From Chryseobacterium tagetis (GTDB lineage: Bacteria; Bacteroidota; Bacteroidia; Flavobacteriales; Weeksellaceae): 64,000 nucleotides of DNA. Position 1 is the first letter of the stretch, and each line of letters opens with the position of its first letter. A program made the position numbers and the translations under genes. Below the pieces are notes generated by a model. It was given only the letters and a program-made list of their open reading frames with translations. It did not search any database and was not told the origin of the DNA. Positions 46,984 to 56,203 of the stretch are shown in pieces. The DNA is taken from assembly GCF_016735585.2 (NCBI RefSeq), contig NZ_JAERSE020000001.1:186001-250000 (forward strand). The letters are read 5' to 3'.

Positions 46984-48669
46984 TTACTCGACTGCCACAG
47001 AATCATCACCACGACCGTCTGCAACCGCATGAATATTTCCGTTATCATCGATTAAAATCATTTCGGTTCTTCCTATTTGTCCCCATTTTTCTGCTTTATA
47101 ACCTAATTTTTCTAGTTCTTTGATTGTCGTTTCAGGAAAATTCTTTTCAAAAGCAACTGTTTCTGGAAGCCACTGATGATGAAACTTTGGAGCATTTACC
47201 GAAATATTGGCGTTTAATTTAAAATCAATAACATCTACAATCGACTGATAAACCGAAGTCGGAATCGTAGTTCCACCCGGAGTTCCGACAATCATATAAG
47301 GTCTTTGATCTTTTAAAACAATTGTAGGAGTCATTGAAGAAAGCATTCTTTTATTAGGCTGAATAGAATTGGCTTCTCCGCCTACTGCCCCAAACATATT
47401 CGGAACACCTGGTTTTACAGAAAAATCATCCATTTCATTATTTAAGAAAAATCCAGCTCCGGAAACAACGACTTTACTTCCGTACAAACCATTTAAAGTA
47501 GTTGTTACAGCAGCTGCGTTTCCATCTTTATCAATAACGGAGATGTGAGTGGTTTCTGTAGATTCTTTGGGTTGTTTTATGATTTTTCCTACCTCAGAAC
47601 TCGGTGTTGCCTTATTAAAACTGAAGCTTTTCCAGCGGCTTTTTAGATATTCATCAGAAATTAAATAGGAAGTTTTATCCTGAATAAAATCCGGATCGCC
47701 CATGTATTCGGCGCGGTCGGCGAAAGCTCTTCGTTCTGCTTCTGTCATGATCTGAACTGCCTGTGTAGAATTCTGCTGATACTTTTCAAGATTTTCGTAG
47801 CTCGACATTCTTAGCATTTGAGCCAATAAAATCCCGCCACTTGAAGGCAATGGCATCGAAACAATATGGTTTCCCTTATAATCAAATTCTAAAGCCTTTC
47901 TTTCAGCAACTTTATAATTCTTCAGATCTTCTGGTGTAATTATTCCGTTGCCTTTTTTCATTTCAGAAACAAGAAGTTCAGCCGTTTTTCCTTCATAAAA
48001 ACCTTTTGCACCGGATTTCTGGATTAATTTTAAAGTTTCTGCCAATTCCTTTTGAACTAAAAGATCTCCCGCTTTCCAAGGGGTATTTTTCACAAAAACG
48101 GTAGATGTCTGATTGTGTTTTTGAAAATTGACTTTATGAGAATTCAGTAAATTGGCTTCCTGCTCTGTGATGGCAAATCCTTTTTCTGCAATATCAATAG
48201 CAGGTTGAATGATTTTCTCCATCGGAAGTTTTCCGTGCTTTAAAGTGGCAAAAAATCCGGCAACACTTCCCGGAATTCCGACTGCTAATCTTCCGTTTTG
48301 TGACAGATCTGTATTCACTTTACCCGTTTTGTCGAGATACATATCTCTCGTTGCTTTTTTGGGAGCTGTTTCGCGGTAATCAATCGTGAATGTTTCACCA
48401 TTACTTTTTACTCCGACCAGAAAACCGCCACCACCGATATTTCCGGCTTGTGGATATACAACCGCCAACGCGTATTGTGTGGCGATAATAGCATCATATG
48501 CATTTCCACCCATTCTCAGGATTTTTGCTCCGGCTTCACTCGCGAGTGGGTGTGCAGAGACAACAACTCCTTTGTTTTTTACTTTTACCTCTTTTACAAT
48601 GTTAATGTCTGTGTATTGTGCTGAAACAGAGAAAGAAAAAAGAATAAATATGATGGCGATCCTTTTCAT
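46984..48669 (-). CDS. ggt: Gamma-glutamyltransferase, secreted
   Basis: A 561-residue Ntn-hydrolase precursor with a signal peptide (MKRIAIIFILFSFSVSAQ). GVVVSAHPLASEAGAKILRMGGNAYDAIIATQ near 37 and YPQAGNIGGGGFLV near 73 are typical; self-cleavage should occur before the Thr in ESTETTHISVIDKDGNAAAVTTTLNGLYGSKVVV near 375, giving the small subunit. A TTG two codons upstream is in frame; ATG is preferred. It breaks glutathione in the periplasm. Confidence 0.93.
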   Translation of the reverse strand: MKRIAIIFILFSFSVSAQYTDINIVKEVKVKNKGVVVSAHPLASEAGAKILRMGGNAYDAIIATQYALAVVYPQAGNIGGGGFLVGVKSNGETFTIDYRETAPKKATRDMYLDKTGKVNTDLSQNGRLAVGIPGSVAGFFATLKHGKLPMEKIIQPAIDIAEKGFAITEQEANLLNSHKVNFQKHNQTSTVFVKNTPWKAGDLLVQKELAETLKLIQKSGAKGFYEGKTAELLVSEMKKGNGIITPEDLKNYKVAERKALEFDYKGNHIVSMPLPSSGGILLAQMLRMSSYENLEKYQQNSTQAVQIMTEAERRAFADRAEYMGDPDFIQDKTSYLISDEYLKSRWKSFSFNKATPSSEVGKIIKQPKESTETTHISVIDKDGNAAAVTTTLNGLYGSKVVVSGAGFFLNNEMDDFSVKPGVPNMFGAVGGEANSIQPNKRMLSSMTPTIVLKDQRPYMIVGTPGGTTIPTSVYQSIVDVIDFKLNANISVNAPKFHHQWLPETVAFEKNFPETTIKELEKLGYKAEKWGQIGRTEMILIDDNGNIHAVADGRGDDSVAVE

Positions 48670-48759
48670 TTGCAAATTTTATATCCGAATTTACAATTTT
48701 GTTTTAAGATAGGGTTGAAAATATTTATTTTTGCTCAAATCAACTAATTATTAAGTAAA

Positions 48760-49725
48760 ATGGAATCCTATACGGAAAGAATACTGATTACAGGTGCTTT
48801 GGGACAAATCGGCACCGAACTTACGAACAGACTTGTTGAAATTCACGGAGCAGATAAGGTGGTTGCTTCCGGGCTAGACAGATGGCAAAAGGGAATTACT
48901 GCTGCAGGTCATTACGAAAGAATGGATGTTACCAATACTCAATTGGTAAGACAGGTGATCAAAGATTATGAGATCACTACTGTTTATCACTTGGCTTCAT
49001 TATTGTCAGGAACTTCAGAAAAGCAGCCGATTTTCGCCTGGAAACTGAATCTAGAACCTCTTCTTCATTTTTGCGAATTGGCGAAAGAAGGACTGCTTAA
49101 AAAGATCTTCTGGCCAAGTTCTATCGCAGTGTTTGGAAAAGGAATTCCAAAAGAAAATGTAGAACAGGATGTAGTACTGAATCCTACAACGGTGTACGGT
49201 ATTTCTAAAATGGCAGGAGAAAAATGGTGCGAATATTATTTTGATAAGCATGGAGTAGACGTAAGAAGTATCAGATATCCGGGATTGATTTCATGGAAAA
49301 CTCCAGCAGGTGGAGGAACTACAGATTATGCAGTAGAGATTTTTTATGAAGCAATTGAAGAAGGAAAATATACTAGTTTTATTTCTGAAAATACAGGAAT
49401 GCCGATGTTGTATATGGATGATGCCATCAACGCAACTTTAAAATTAATGGAAGCTCCAGCAGAAAATCTTACCGTTCGTTCATCTTATAATTTAGGGGGA
49501 ATGTCATTTACTCCAAAAGAACTGGCGGAAGAAATCAAGAAAGAAATTCCAGGTTTTGAGATTGATTATAAACCAGATTTCAGACAGCAGATTGCAGATT
49601 CCTGGCCAGCTTCGATCGATGATTCTGTAGCGAAAAAAGATTGGGGACTGACCTATGATTTCGGAATTTCTGAGATGTCAAAAGATATGATCAAGAATCT
49701 TAAAGTAAAATTAGGTAAAAATTAA
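48760..49725 (+). CDS. NAD-dependent epimerase/dehydratase, L-threonine 3-dehydrogenase type
   Basis: A 321-residue extended SDR. NAD-binding GALGQIGTEL near 12, the catalytic Tyr-Lys in NPTTVYGISKMAGEKWCEYY near 142, and RSIRYPGLISWKTPAGGGTTDYAVEIFYEA near 168 resemble the UDP-galactose-epimerase-like L-threonine dehydrogenases of Bacteroidota (for example Flavobacterium frigidimaris), distinct from the zinc enzyme Tdh. It oxidises threonine to 2-amino-3-oxobutyrate in that family. A -7 box TATTTTTG is at 48726-48733. Confidence 0.8.
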   Translation: MESYTERILITGALGQIGTELTNRLVEIHGADKVVASGLDRWQKGITAAGHYERMDVTNTQLVRQVIKDYEITTVYHLASLLSGTSEKQPIFAWKLNLEPLLHFCELAKEGLLKKIFWPSSIAVFGKGIPKENVEQDVVLNPTTVYGISKMAGEKWCEYYFDKHGVDVRSIRYPGLISWKTPAGGGTTDYAVEIFYEAIEEGKYTSFISENTGMPMLYMDDAINATLKLMEAPAENLTVRSSYNLGGMSFTPKELAEEIKKEIPGFEIDYKPDFRQQIADSWPASIDDSVAKKDWGLTYDFGISEMSKDMIKNLKVKLGKN

Positions 49726-49810
49726 TTTATATTAAGTTTTACTTTAATTAAAGTGTTTTTTAACATCTGATTTTTAATTTATTATAAATTCTATATAAAA
49801 TTTAGTTTAA

Positions 49811-50563
49811 ATGGTCTTGTTCACTTTTAACATCGTAAATATTGAAACTGATCCCAAAAACGGGGTTCAAATTTCCGGTGAAGAAAGATTGAAAATATCA
49901 GAAAACAATACCAAAGCAATTCTTAGAATTTTAGATATTCATGATGTTAAAGCAAGTTTTTTTGTGGAGATTTCCATTGCTGAAAAACTGCAAAATCTAA
50001 TAAAAGCAATTTCATCCAAAGGGCATGAAATTGCTTTTTATAATAAAAATTCTGCTCTTCATGAAATTGAAGAAACGAAGAAATTCATACAGGATTTTTT
50101 AGAAAAACAGATTCGTGGAATTCGTCAGAAAGACCACAAACTGCCTCATGAAGAATTGAAAATGTTGGAATTTAATTATGTATCCAATATTGATAATGCG
50201 AACATTCTTTTTCCTTTCAAACGCTTAAAAAGGGATACGGAAATCATCGAGGAAGACGGAGTAAGTATTGTTCCGGAAAGCATCTCTCCTTACAGTCAGT
50301 TACCGTATAATGATTTCGTGTTTCAAATCCTGCCGATGAAATATTACCAGAATATGGTTTTTGAAACTTTGAAGAATGATGATTTTGTTTTGATCTATCT
50401 TAATTCCTGGCAGTTCACAGATTTTAGTAAATACCAGTTTGATATTCCGTTTTACAGAAGACTGAATTCGGGCAAAAAAATGGAGGACAAACTAGATGCC
50501 CTCCTTACTTGGATCAACGAAAAAGAGATGGCTACTTCCCGTATGAAAGATTATATTTTTTAA
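49811..50563 (+). CDS. Degenerate NodB-like polysaccharide deacetylase family protein
   Basis: A 250-residue protein with a NodB-fold outline: LFTFNIVNIE at the first motif, VKASFFVEISIAEKL near 52, SSKGHEIAFYNKNS near 69, KIRGIRQKDHK and LIYLNSWQF near 197. In active members the first motif is TFDD with metal-binding Asp, and His pairs follow; here it is TFNIVNIE and the second motif lacks HxxxH, so metal binding is probably lost. No signal peptide is seen. It overlaps the next gene by one base. Confidence 0.65.
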   Translation: MVLFTFNIVNIETDPKNGVQISGEERLKISENNTKAILRILDIHDVKASFFVEISIAEKLQNLIKAISSKGHEIAFYNKNSALHEIEETKKFIQDFLEKQIRGIRQKDHKLPHEELKMLEFNYVSNIDNANILFPFKRLKRDTEIIEEDGVSIVPESISPYSQLPYNDFVFQILPMKYYQNMVFETLKNDDFVLIYLNSWQFTDFSKYQFDIPFYRRLNSGKKMEDKLDALLTWINEKEMATSRMKDYIF

Positions 50564-51189
50564 TGATGAAACCGATTTTAGAATTACCCAGAACGATAAG
50601 ACTTTTAAATGAAGATGAAATTCCAAGAAATTCTTCGGTCTTAAAAAGATGGGAGGAAAGTAAAACTGCAAATATTGTTCAGGGTTATACATTTCAATTA
50701 AATGAAAATAATCCAGACAATGCATTGATTGGTTTTAAATTTTATTGTGAAGTAAATATTGATAATTCCAATCTTTGGAATTTAATTTTAGCTTTATCAG
50801 AAACGTTACCTGATGTTGCTTCTGTGTTATTTGGTCATATTGATTTTGATCTCCATTATGGCGATTACAATGAAAAAGAAGAAATATTACAGTTTATAAG
50901 TGGATATAAAAGAGAGCTTACACAGGATGCTTTTATCAATTTTGGATTGATTTATAATGATGATGAAAATCTTGTAGAAATATTTGTAGATGAAAGTAAG
51001 TATATAAAATATTGGGGAGTAAATGAAGAGTTTTTCAGAAATATAATGAATGATTTCAATTTAAAAGAAATTGAAAATCTTGAATTTATAGATGAATATC
51101 CTAAGGTTCGTGAAGTTTTAACGATGTTTGATAAAGATATAATTGATTCAAAGACACTTATCGAAGAATTTTCTGAAAAGTATCTTTAA
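50563..51189 (+). CDS. Hypothetical protein, coupled to the NodB-like gene
   Basis: A 208-residue, acidic, probably cytoplasmic protein starting MMKPILELPRTIRLLNEDE. The frame is open further upstream inside the preceding gene, but the ATG in TAATG at the previous stop is the natural start. Features include FKFYCEVNIDNSNLWNLILAL and IFVDESKYIKYWGVNEEFFRNIM. It recalls small immunity-type proteins in composition, but I cannot assign a family. Confidence 0.68.
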   Translation: MMKPILELPRTIRLLNEDEIPRNSSVLKRWEESKTANIVQGYTFQLNENNPDNALIGFKFYCEVNIDNSNLWNLILALSETLPDVASVLFGHIDFDLHYGDYNEKEEILQFISGYKRELTQDAFINFGLIYNDDENLVEIFVDESKYIKYWGVNEEFFRNIMNDFNLKEIENLEFIDEYPKVREVLTMFDKDIIDSKTLIEEFSEKYL

Positions 51190-51219
51190 ATCAAATACTA
51201 TTTTATTTAAAATTAGCTA

Positions 51220-52425
51220 TTAGCTTAATTCAAAAAGAGTAATTTCCGGTAAAACTCCAACTCTTCCCGGATATCCCAATACTCCGAAACCTCTGTTTAC
51301 ATACAGCATTTTTCCTTCACTTTCATATAAATCGGCCCATTTTGGATAACGGTATTGAACCGGTGACCATTTGATGTTTTTTAAGTCTAATCCAAACTGC
51401 ATTCCGTGTGTATGGCCTGAAAGTGTCAAATGAATGTTTCCTGGATGTTTTTTCACAACATAATCAAAATGGGTAGGGTCATGGCTCATTAAAATTTTTG
51501 GTGCTGATTCTGGAACATCTTTTAAAGCATCATCCAATCTTCCGAATTGAGGAAAAGGTTTTAGTCCCCAGTTTTCAACGCCAAGGATATATAGCTTCTC
51601 ACCATTCTTTTCAATGATTCTGTGCTCATTTCTAAGCATGTCAAAGCCAGCCTGTCTTTCGTAATCAATCAGGGTTTCCAGATTTTGTTTTTTTGCACTT
51701 GCAGATTCCCAGTCTACATAATCACCGTAATCATGATTCCCCAATACAGTAAATTTGCCGTCTTTTGCTTTGATTTTTGAGAATAACGGGATGAAAGGTT
51801 TGAATTCATCCGCTACATTATTTACCATGTCTCCGGTGAATAAGACTAAGTCAGGGTTTTGTTCATTAATTAAGTTAATAGCATGTTCCAGTTTACTCGG
51901 ATCGGAAAAACTTCCACTGTGAACATCTGAAATTTGTACAATTTTATAGCCTTTAAAGCTTTTAGGAAGATTGGTGAAATTCATTCGTACTCTTCTTACT
52001 TTGTGGCGGTATTTTCCAAAAGTAATTCCGTCAATGAATAAAGCGGAAAGTACGCCGCCTAATCCTAATCCTGCCAAACTCAAGAATTTTCTTCTTTCGG
52101 GAAAAAAGTTCTCGGTAGGTTTTGCTAATCCGATTAAATAGCCTCCGGTTCTTACGATGTCATCAATCAATAAAAACAGAACGATGAAGATTTTAGGAAG
52201 AATAAAAACCAAAAATAAAGAGATCATAATTTGAGCTCTTGTTGTACTTCTGTCGGCTCTGTTGATATGAGTGACCTCATAGGCGAAAATGCCATAAATG
52301 ATTAAAGAAACGACCCAATAGCCGGTTCTTATCCAGAAGTTATCCGTCAGTGTTTTTATGGCCTGATAAATATATACTTCTAAAAACAGGAAGATAGCGG
52401 CAACAATTAAAAAATTTCTCTGCAT
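51220..52425 (-). CDS. Membrane metallophosphoesterase
   Basis: A 401-residue protein with about four membrane helices in the first 135 residues and then a calcineurin-like phosphoesterase. Metal-binding motifs are VQISDVHSGSF near 150, LFTGDMVNN near 184, LGNHDYGDY near 212, SHDPTHFDY near 300 and LSGHTHGMQFG near 323. It resembles the YaeI/YkuE group, some of which cleave lipid-linked pyrophosphates. A GTG 21 bases upstream is an alternative start. It converges on the hypothetical gene before it. Confidence 0.87.
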   Translation of the reverse strand: MQRNFLIVAAIFLFLEVYIYQAIKTLTDNFWIRTGYWVVSLIIYGIFAYEVTHINRADRSTTRAQIMISLFLVFILPKIFIVLFLLIDDIVRTGGYLIGLAKPTENFFPERRKFLSLAGLGLGGVLSALFIDGITFGKYRHKVRRVRMNFTNLPKSFKGYKIVQISDVHSGSFSDPSKLEHAINLINEQNPDLVLFTGDMVNNVADEFKPFIPLFSKIKAKDGKFTVLGNHDYGDYVDWESASAKKQNLETLIDYERQAGFDMLRNEHRIIEKNGEKLYILGVENWGLKPFPQFGRLDDALKDVPESAPKILMSHDPTHFDYVVKKHPGNIHLTLSGHTHGMQFGLDLKNIKWSPVQYRYPKWADLYESEGKMLYVNRGFGVLGYPGRVGVLPEITLFELS

Positions 52426-52437
52426 AATCAAATGTAA

Positions 52438-52471
52438 AAAAAGCACAAAGAATAATTTCCCTGTGCTTTTT
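52438..52471 (-). terminator. Terminator after the FabH-like gene
   Basis: AAAAAGCACA (52438-52447) pairs with TGTGCTTTTT (52462-52471) across a 14-base loop. On the minus strand it leads into a T run just before the phosphoesterase start. Confidence 0.68.
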
Positions 52472-52495
52472 ATATTTTTAAATTAAAAAATAATA

Positions 52496-53563
52496 TTAAG
52501 GAAATCTATAAACGATAGCATTGATGTTCATTCCGGCACCAACCGAAGTCATCACAATGTTACCTTTTTCTTTAAACGTATGACCCTCCATTTTTCCTTT
52601 AATTATTAAATCATACATAGTAGGAATTGTTGCAACAGATGAGTTTCCAAAATCCTGGATCGTCATCGGGGAGATTGCGTGGTCGTACTCTTTTACATTG
52701 TAAAGTTTGTGAAGTCTTTCGATCATGGCGTAATCCATTTTAGCATTTGCCTGGTGAATTAAGATTTTATCGATATCTTCAATAGATAAATCTGCGTCTT
52801 CGATTGTTTCTTTAATAGCAGCCGGAACATTTTTAAGAGCATACTCATAAATTTTTCTTCCCTGCATTCTCACAAATAAACGTGTCTGGTCAGAATCTTT
52901 ATTGATTGAAGGTCCGTTTGCTAAATAATCAAGCTCAATACCATTATCACAGATTGTATTGTGAGCGATGATACCTACATTTTCTTCGTCAGTAGCTTTT
53001 ACTACGACAGCACCAGCTCCGTCTGCGAATATCATTCTGTTTCTATCGGATGGATCTGTTACTCTGCTCAATGTTTCACCCCCGATTACCAGAATCGTTT
53101 TTGCTGATCCTGCTTTGATTAATGTATTAGCTAGAATCATTCCTTCTACCCATCCCGGACATCCGAAAAGCATATCGTAAGTGATACATTTTCTGTTTTT
53201 TATGCCTAGTTTGTTTTTTACTCTTGCAGCCATTGTTGGCATAAAGTCGGCGTAACCATTTACGGTAACCTCTCCGAAATTACTTGCGTATATAATATAA
53301 TCTAGTTCTTCCTGATCTATTTTAGCATCTGCAATTGCAATTTTTGCAGCTTCGTAACCGATTTGTGAGTTAGAAAGATCTTCTTCTATGAATCTCCTGT
53401 TTTCTATTTCTGTAATTTCTACAAATTTCGCAATAGTTTCCTCAGCAGGCTTGTCAATCTTCACCCCGTCTTCTGAATAAAACTCTGAATCTAGAAAATA
53501 GTCTCTTCCGATAATTCTGTTGGGAAGGTAAGATCCAGAACCAATAATGATCGTATTCGGCAT
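52496..53563 (-). CDS. 3-oxoacyl-ACP synthase III family protein (FabH-like)
   Basis: A 355-residue thiolase-fold enzyme. The catalytic Cys is in YDMLFGCPGWVEGM near 132, His in LIHQANAKMDYA near 267 and Asn in QDFGNSSVATIPTMYD near 306. The length and DSEFYSEDGVKIDKPAEE insert are longer than standard FabH (about 320), as in the group annotated as beta-ketoacyl-ACP synthase III of Bacteroidota. It may start fatty acid or a special acyl chain; there is no fatty-acid gene next to it. Confidence 0.88.
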   Translation of the reverse strand: MPNTIIIGSGSYLPNRIIGRDYFLDSEFYSEDGVKIDKPAEETIAKFVEITEIENRRFIEEDLSNSQIGYEAAKIAIADAKIDQEELDYIIYASNFGEVTVNGYADFMPTMAARVKNKLGIKNRKCITYDMLFGCPGWVEGMILANTLIKAGSAKTILVIGGETLSRVTDPSDRNRMIFADGAGAVVVKATDEENVGIIAHNTICDNGIELDYLANGPSINKDSDQTRLFVRMQGRKIYEYALKNVPAAIKETIEDADLSIEDIDKILIHQANAKMDYAMIERLHKLYNVKEYDHAISPMTIQDFGNSSVATIPTMYDLIIKGKMEGHTFKEKGNIVMTSVGAGMNINAIVYRFP

Positions 53564-53590
53564 TCGTTTATATGATTTTTTTTAAAGATG

Positions 53591-53598
53591 CAAAGTTA
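53591..53598 (-). promoter_or_regulatory. -7 box of the FabH-like gene
   Basis: TAACTTTG on the minus strand, an exact TAnnTTTG box, 27 bases before the start codon. No TTG at -33 was found. Confidence 0.5.
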
Positions 53599-53635
53599 AT
53601 AATTAATATTAATAACGGAGAATTAAAAATATTAT

Positions 53636-53643
53636 TAAATTTG
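53636..53643 (+). promoter_or_regulatory. -7 box of the 53666-ubiE-porT group
   Basis: TAAATTTG, an exact box, 22 bases before the ATG at 53666. It is divergent from the FabH promoter, only 37 bases away. Confidence 0.5.
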
Positions 53644-53665
53644 CAAAAATTGTACTTTACAATCT

Positions 53666-54235
53666 ATGAAAAACAATTCATCCTTAAAAGGCTTAGTTAT
53701 TGCAATTGTGGTGTTTATTATTGCCTTTGGGATCTACTTCCTTTTTTTAGCAAAGAAGAATTATTATGTGGTAGATAATCCTACACCCAATACCTATTAT
53801 TATAAGATTAATAACGGTTCTGAAGGAATTGTTGCGGGCGGTCAGTTTGTGCATGTAGATTTGAACCAAGGAAAAAATTCTATTAAAGTTTTCGATCAAA
53901 ATAAAAAATTACTTTACGATTCTGCGTTTCAAGTAAACAAAATTCGTGGATTGATTAATATTGCGCATCAGGATTATTATATGAATGATCAATATTATGG
54001 ATACAATCTTAAAAAAGATTCATTACTTTTGGCTCTTGATAAAACAATGATCGACGGAAAAGCCTATTATGGAGGGGCAAGACGCTTCAATAAGCTTTAT
54101 ACTGAAGATTTTTATTATAATGTAGATGAAGATTATGATAAAATTATCAAAAATATCCAGCAGGTAGAATCCAGATCGAAAATTTTCAGAAAACAGGATT
54201 ACCTTAATTATTATAAAGAATATTACAAGTTTTAA
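53666..54235 (+). CDS. Single-pass membrane protein of unknown function
   Basis: A 189-residue product with an N-terminal membrane anchor (LKGLVIAIVVFIIAFGIYFLFLA, about 7-29) and a soluble domain rich in Tyr, Asp and Asn (PNTYYYKINNGSEGIV; DQNKKLLYDSAF; YYGYNLKKDSLLLAL). It is 3 bases before ubiE and cotranscribed with it and porT. Family not recognised. Confidence 0.75.
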   Translation: MKNNSSLKGLVIAIVVFIIAFGIYFLFLAKKNYYVVDNPTPNTYYYKINNGSEGIVAGGQFVHVDLNQGKNSIKVFDQNKKLLYDSAFQVNKIRGLINIAHQDYYMNDQYYGYNLKKDSLLLALDKTMIDGKAYYGGARRFNKLYTEDFYYNVDEDYDKIIKNIQQVESRSKIFRKQDYLNYYKEYYKF

Positions 54236-54238
54236 GTT

Positions 54239-54970
54239 TTGACAAAAGATATCAACCAAGTTACTCCCTACAATTCTGAGGCTACAAAGAAAAGCCAGGT
54301 AGAGGATATGTTCGACAATATTGCACCAAAATACGATCTTCTGAATCGTGTTTTATCTCTGAAAATTGATGTTTTGTGGAGAAATACTTTGGTGAAATGG
54401 ATGAAAAATGACAACCCGCAAGAAGTGCTGGATGTGGCTACAGGAACGGGAGATTTAGCAATTACTATAGAAAAAGGAACAGGTTCCAAAGTAATTGGTT
54501 TAGATTTATCGCAACAAATGTTAAATGTTGGCGTTATTAAAATAAAAAAACTTAATTTAGACGGCAAAATTTCCATGCAAAAGGGAGATGCAGAAAATTT
54601 ACCTTTCGAGGACAATAGATTTGATGCTGTTTCCGTTGCATTTGGAGTAAGGAATTTTGAGAACCTTACCAAAGGGTTAGCAGAACTAAGAAGAGTAGTT
54701 AAAGATAACAAGAGTGTTTATATACTTGAGTTTTCAAAGGTTGAGGGGCTTTTAGGACCATTATATATGTTTTATTTTAAAAATATATTACCTGCTATAG
54801 GCAGATTGGTCTCAAAAGATAATAGGGCATACACATATCTTCCGGATTCTGTAAACGCTTTTCCTTTTGGGGAGAAGATGAGACAAATTCTTTTAGATAC
54901 AGGATTTAAAAAAGTTGAATATAAAAAACTAAGTTTAGGTATAGCCACAATTTATAAAGCAACAAAGTAA
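54239..54970 (+). CDS. ubiE: Demethylmenaquinone methyltransferase
   Basis: A 243-residue UbiE/MenG. KSQVEDMFDNIAPKYDLLNRVLS near 18 is the family start, VLDVATGTGDLAI near 63 is the SAM motif, and AVSVAFGVRNFENLTKGLAEL near 131 and DTGFKKVEYKKLSLGIATIY near the C-terminus are characteristic. The start is TTG; no ATG lies in the expected place, since the first internal Met is residue 24. It completes menaquinone, used by cytochrome bd. Confidence 0.93.
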   Translation: MTKDINQVTPYNSEATKKSQVEDMFDNIAPKYDLLNRVLSLKIDVLWRNTLVKWMKNDNPQEVLDVATGTGDLAITIEKGTGSKVIGLDLSQQMLNVGVIKIKKLNLDGKISMQKGDAENLPFEDNRFDAVSVAFGVRNFENLTKGLAELRRVVKDNKSVYILEFSKVEGLLGPLYMFYFKNILPAIGRLVSKDNRAYTYLPDSVNAFPFGEKMRQILLDTGFKKVEYKKLSLGIATIYKATK

Positions 54971-54973
54971 CCT

Positions 54974-55759
54974 ATGAATAAATTTTTATTAAGAGCACTG
55001 GTTTTAGCGTCAGTAAATATTGCAGTTTTGGCAAATGCACAATTCTTCAGAACCCGAAACAGAATGGATAAGTTGGAAGACTTTGACGAGCAAAAGTTCA
55101 GTTGGGGATTTTTTTTGAATGGCAATATGCTTGATTATCGTATCGTACTTAATCCAAGATACGGTACTTACGGGAACCAAAATCTTGTGTCATCCAAAGA
55201 AAGTACTAGTTTTGGGGCTGGTCTTATCGCGAAATGGAGGCTTAATGATTATTTAGATTTAAGAATGGAGCCGGGGTTACAGTTTGCTCAAAGAAAGTTA
55301 TTGTTTAATACTCAGATTAATGATCAGTATCAAAACGGTACTTTAACTAATGATCCGTTTATTCCTATACCTCTTACAGATAAAGATATGAATAGAGAAG
55401 TTAAGTCTACTTTACTTGATATTCCTGTATTGTTGGAACTTCACGGACATAGATGGTACAATTCTAGACCATATATTGCTGCAGGGGTGAATTATATCGT
55501 AAACTTACAATCAAATTCAGACTCTACAGATGATAATATGCAGCAGGTTTTCAGATCTACAACGCATAACTTTGCATGGTCTGCCGAAATGGGTATTCAA
55601 TTCTACTTCAACAAATTTAAATTGACACCGGCAATCAGAGGGACTTTCTTTATGAACAATGAGATTGTAGCGGATAATGCAACAACTCCTCCTTATTGGG
55701 CATCGGCTATATCAACCTTACAAACAAGAGCTATATTGTTTGTATTGAAGTTTGAATAG
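54974..55759 (+). CDS. porT: PorT-family protein, type IX secretion component
   Basis: A 261-residue outer-membrane beta-barrel protein with a signal peptide (LVLASVNIAVLANAQ). The features are FSWGFFLNGNMLDYRIVLNPRYG near 43, SFGAGLIAKWRLNDYLDLRMEPGLQFAQRKLLF near 77, and RPYIAAGVNYIVNLQ; they match PorT of the Bacteroidota gliding/type IX secretion system, about 230-260 residues long. Its position next to ubiE is a layout I recall for PorT in related genomes. No other T9SS gene is in the window. Confidence 0.82.
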   Translation: MNKFLLRALVLASVNIAVLANAQFFRTRNRMDKLEDFDEQKFSWGFFLNGNMLDYRIVLNPRYGTYGNQNLVSSKESTSFGAGLIAKWRLNDYLDLRMEPGLQFAQRKLLFNTQINDQYQNGTLTNDPFIPIPLTDKDMNREVKSTLLDIPVLLELHGHRWYNSRPYIAAGVNYIVNLQSNSDSTDDNMQQVFRSTTHNFAWSAEMGIQFYFNKFKLTPAIRGTFFMNNEIVADNATTPPYWASAISTLQTRAILFVLKFE

Positions 55760-55782
55760 AAATTATTTAAAAATAAATATTG

Positions 55783-55811
55783 AGGAGATACGCTTTGTAT
55801 CTCCTTTTTTT
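55783..55811 (+). terminator. Terminator of porT
   Basis: AGGAGATAC (55783-55791) and GTATCTCCT (55797-55805), a perfect 9-bp stem with a 5-base loop and a T run. Confidence 0.82.
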
Positions 55812-55843
55812 GCTTTAAACTCAAAATATAGAGACTTTTATTT

Positions 55844-55872
55844 TTGTTAATATTAATATTTTGTTATTTTTG
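55844..55872 (+). promoter_or_regulatory. Promoter of the coiled-coil-zapA operon
   Basis: TTG (55844-55846), 18 bases, then TATTTTTG (55865-55872), an exact -7 box; the start codon follows 28 bases later. Confidence 0.68.
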
Positions 55873-55900
55873 CTAATAGTTAGAATATACAAAACCTGAA

Positions 55901-56203
55901 ATGCTTCAAGAGTTAGAAACCAATTTTTCAGAATTAGAAAAAAAGATTATGAATTTGCAAAAAAATTACAATAATCTTGCTGAAAAGTTATCGGAACTAA
56001 GCATTGAAAATAAAGATTTGCAGAAGAAATATGATGAGGAAAGAAAGAAAAATCAGGTATTAGCAGAAGAACAAAAAAATATAAAACTTTATTCAGCAAT
56101 ATCAGGAAATCCTGAACACAATAGATTAATGAAAAACCATATCAACAGATTGGTAAAAGAAATTGATTTCTGTATTGCTCAGCTTCAAAACAGTGGATTA
56201 TAA
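55901..56203 (+). CDS. Coiled-coil protein upstream of zapA
   Basis: A 100-residue protein, almost wholly a heptad-type coiled coil (residues 3-65: FSELEKKIMNLQKNYNNLAE, ENKDLQKKYDEERKKNQ). The end has NPEHNRLMKNHINRLVKEIDFCIAQL. Its stop and the zapA ATG are contiguous. Its size, coiled coil and partner recall ZapB in function, though homology is not shown. It probably helps the Z ring. Confidence 0.72.
   Translation: MLQELETNFSELEKKIMNLQKNYNNLAEKLSELSIENKDLQKKYDEERKKNQVLAEEQKNIKLYSAISGNPEHNRLMKNHINRLVKEIDFCIAQLQNSGL

Noticed and set aside
50509..50562. Extended start for the 208-residue hypothetical protein inside the NodB-like gene
   Set aside because: The ATG at the TAATG junction is a normal coupled start and needs no long overlap.
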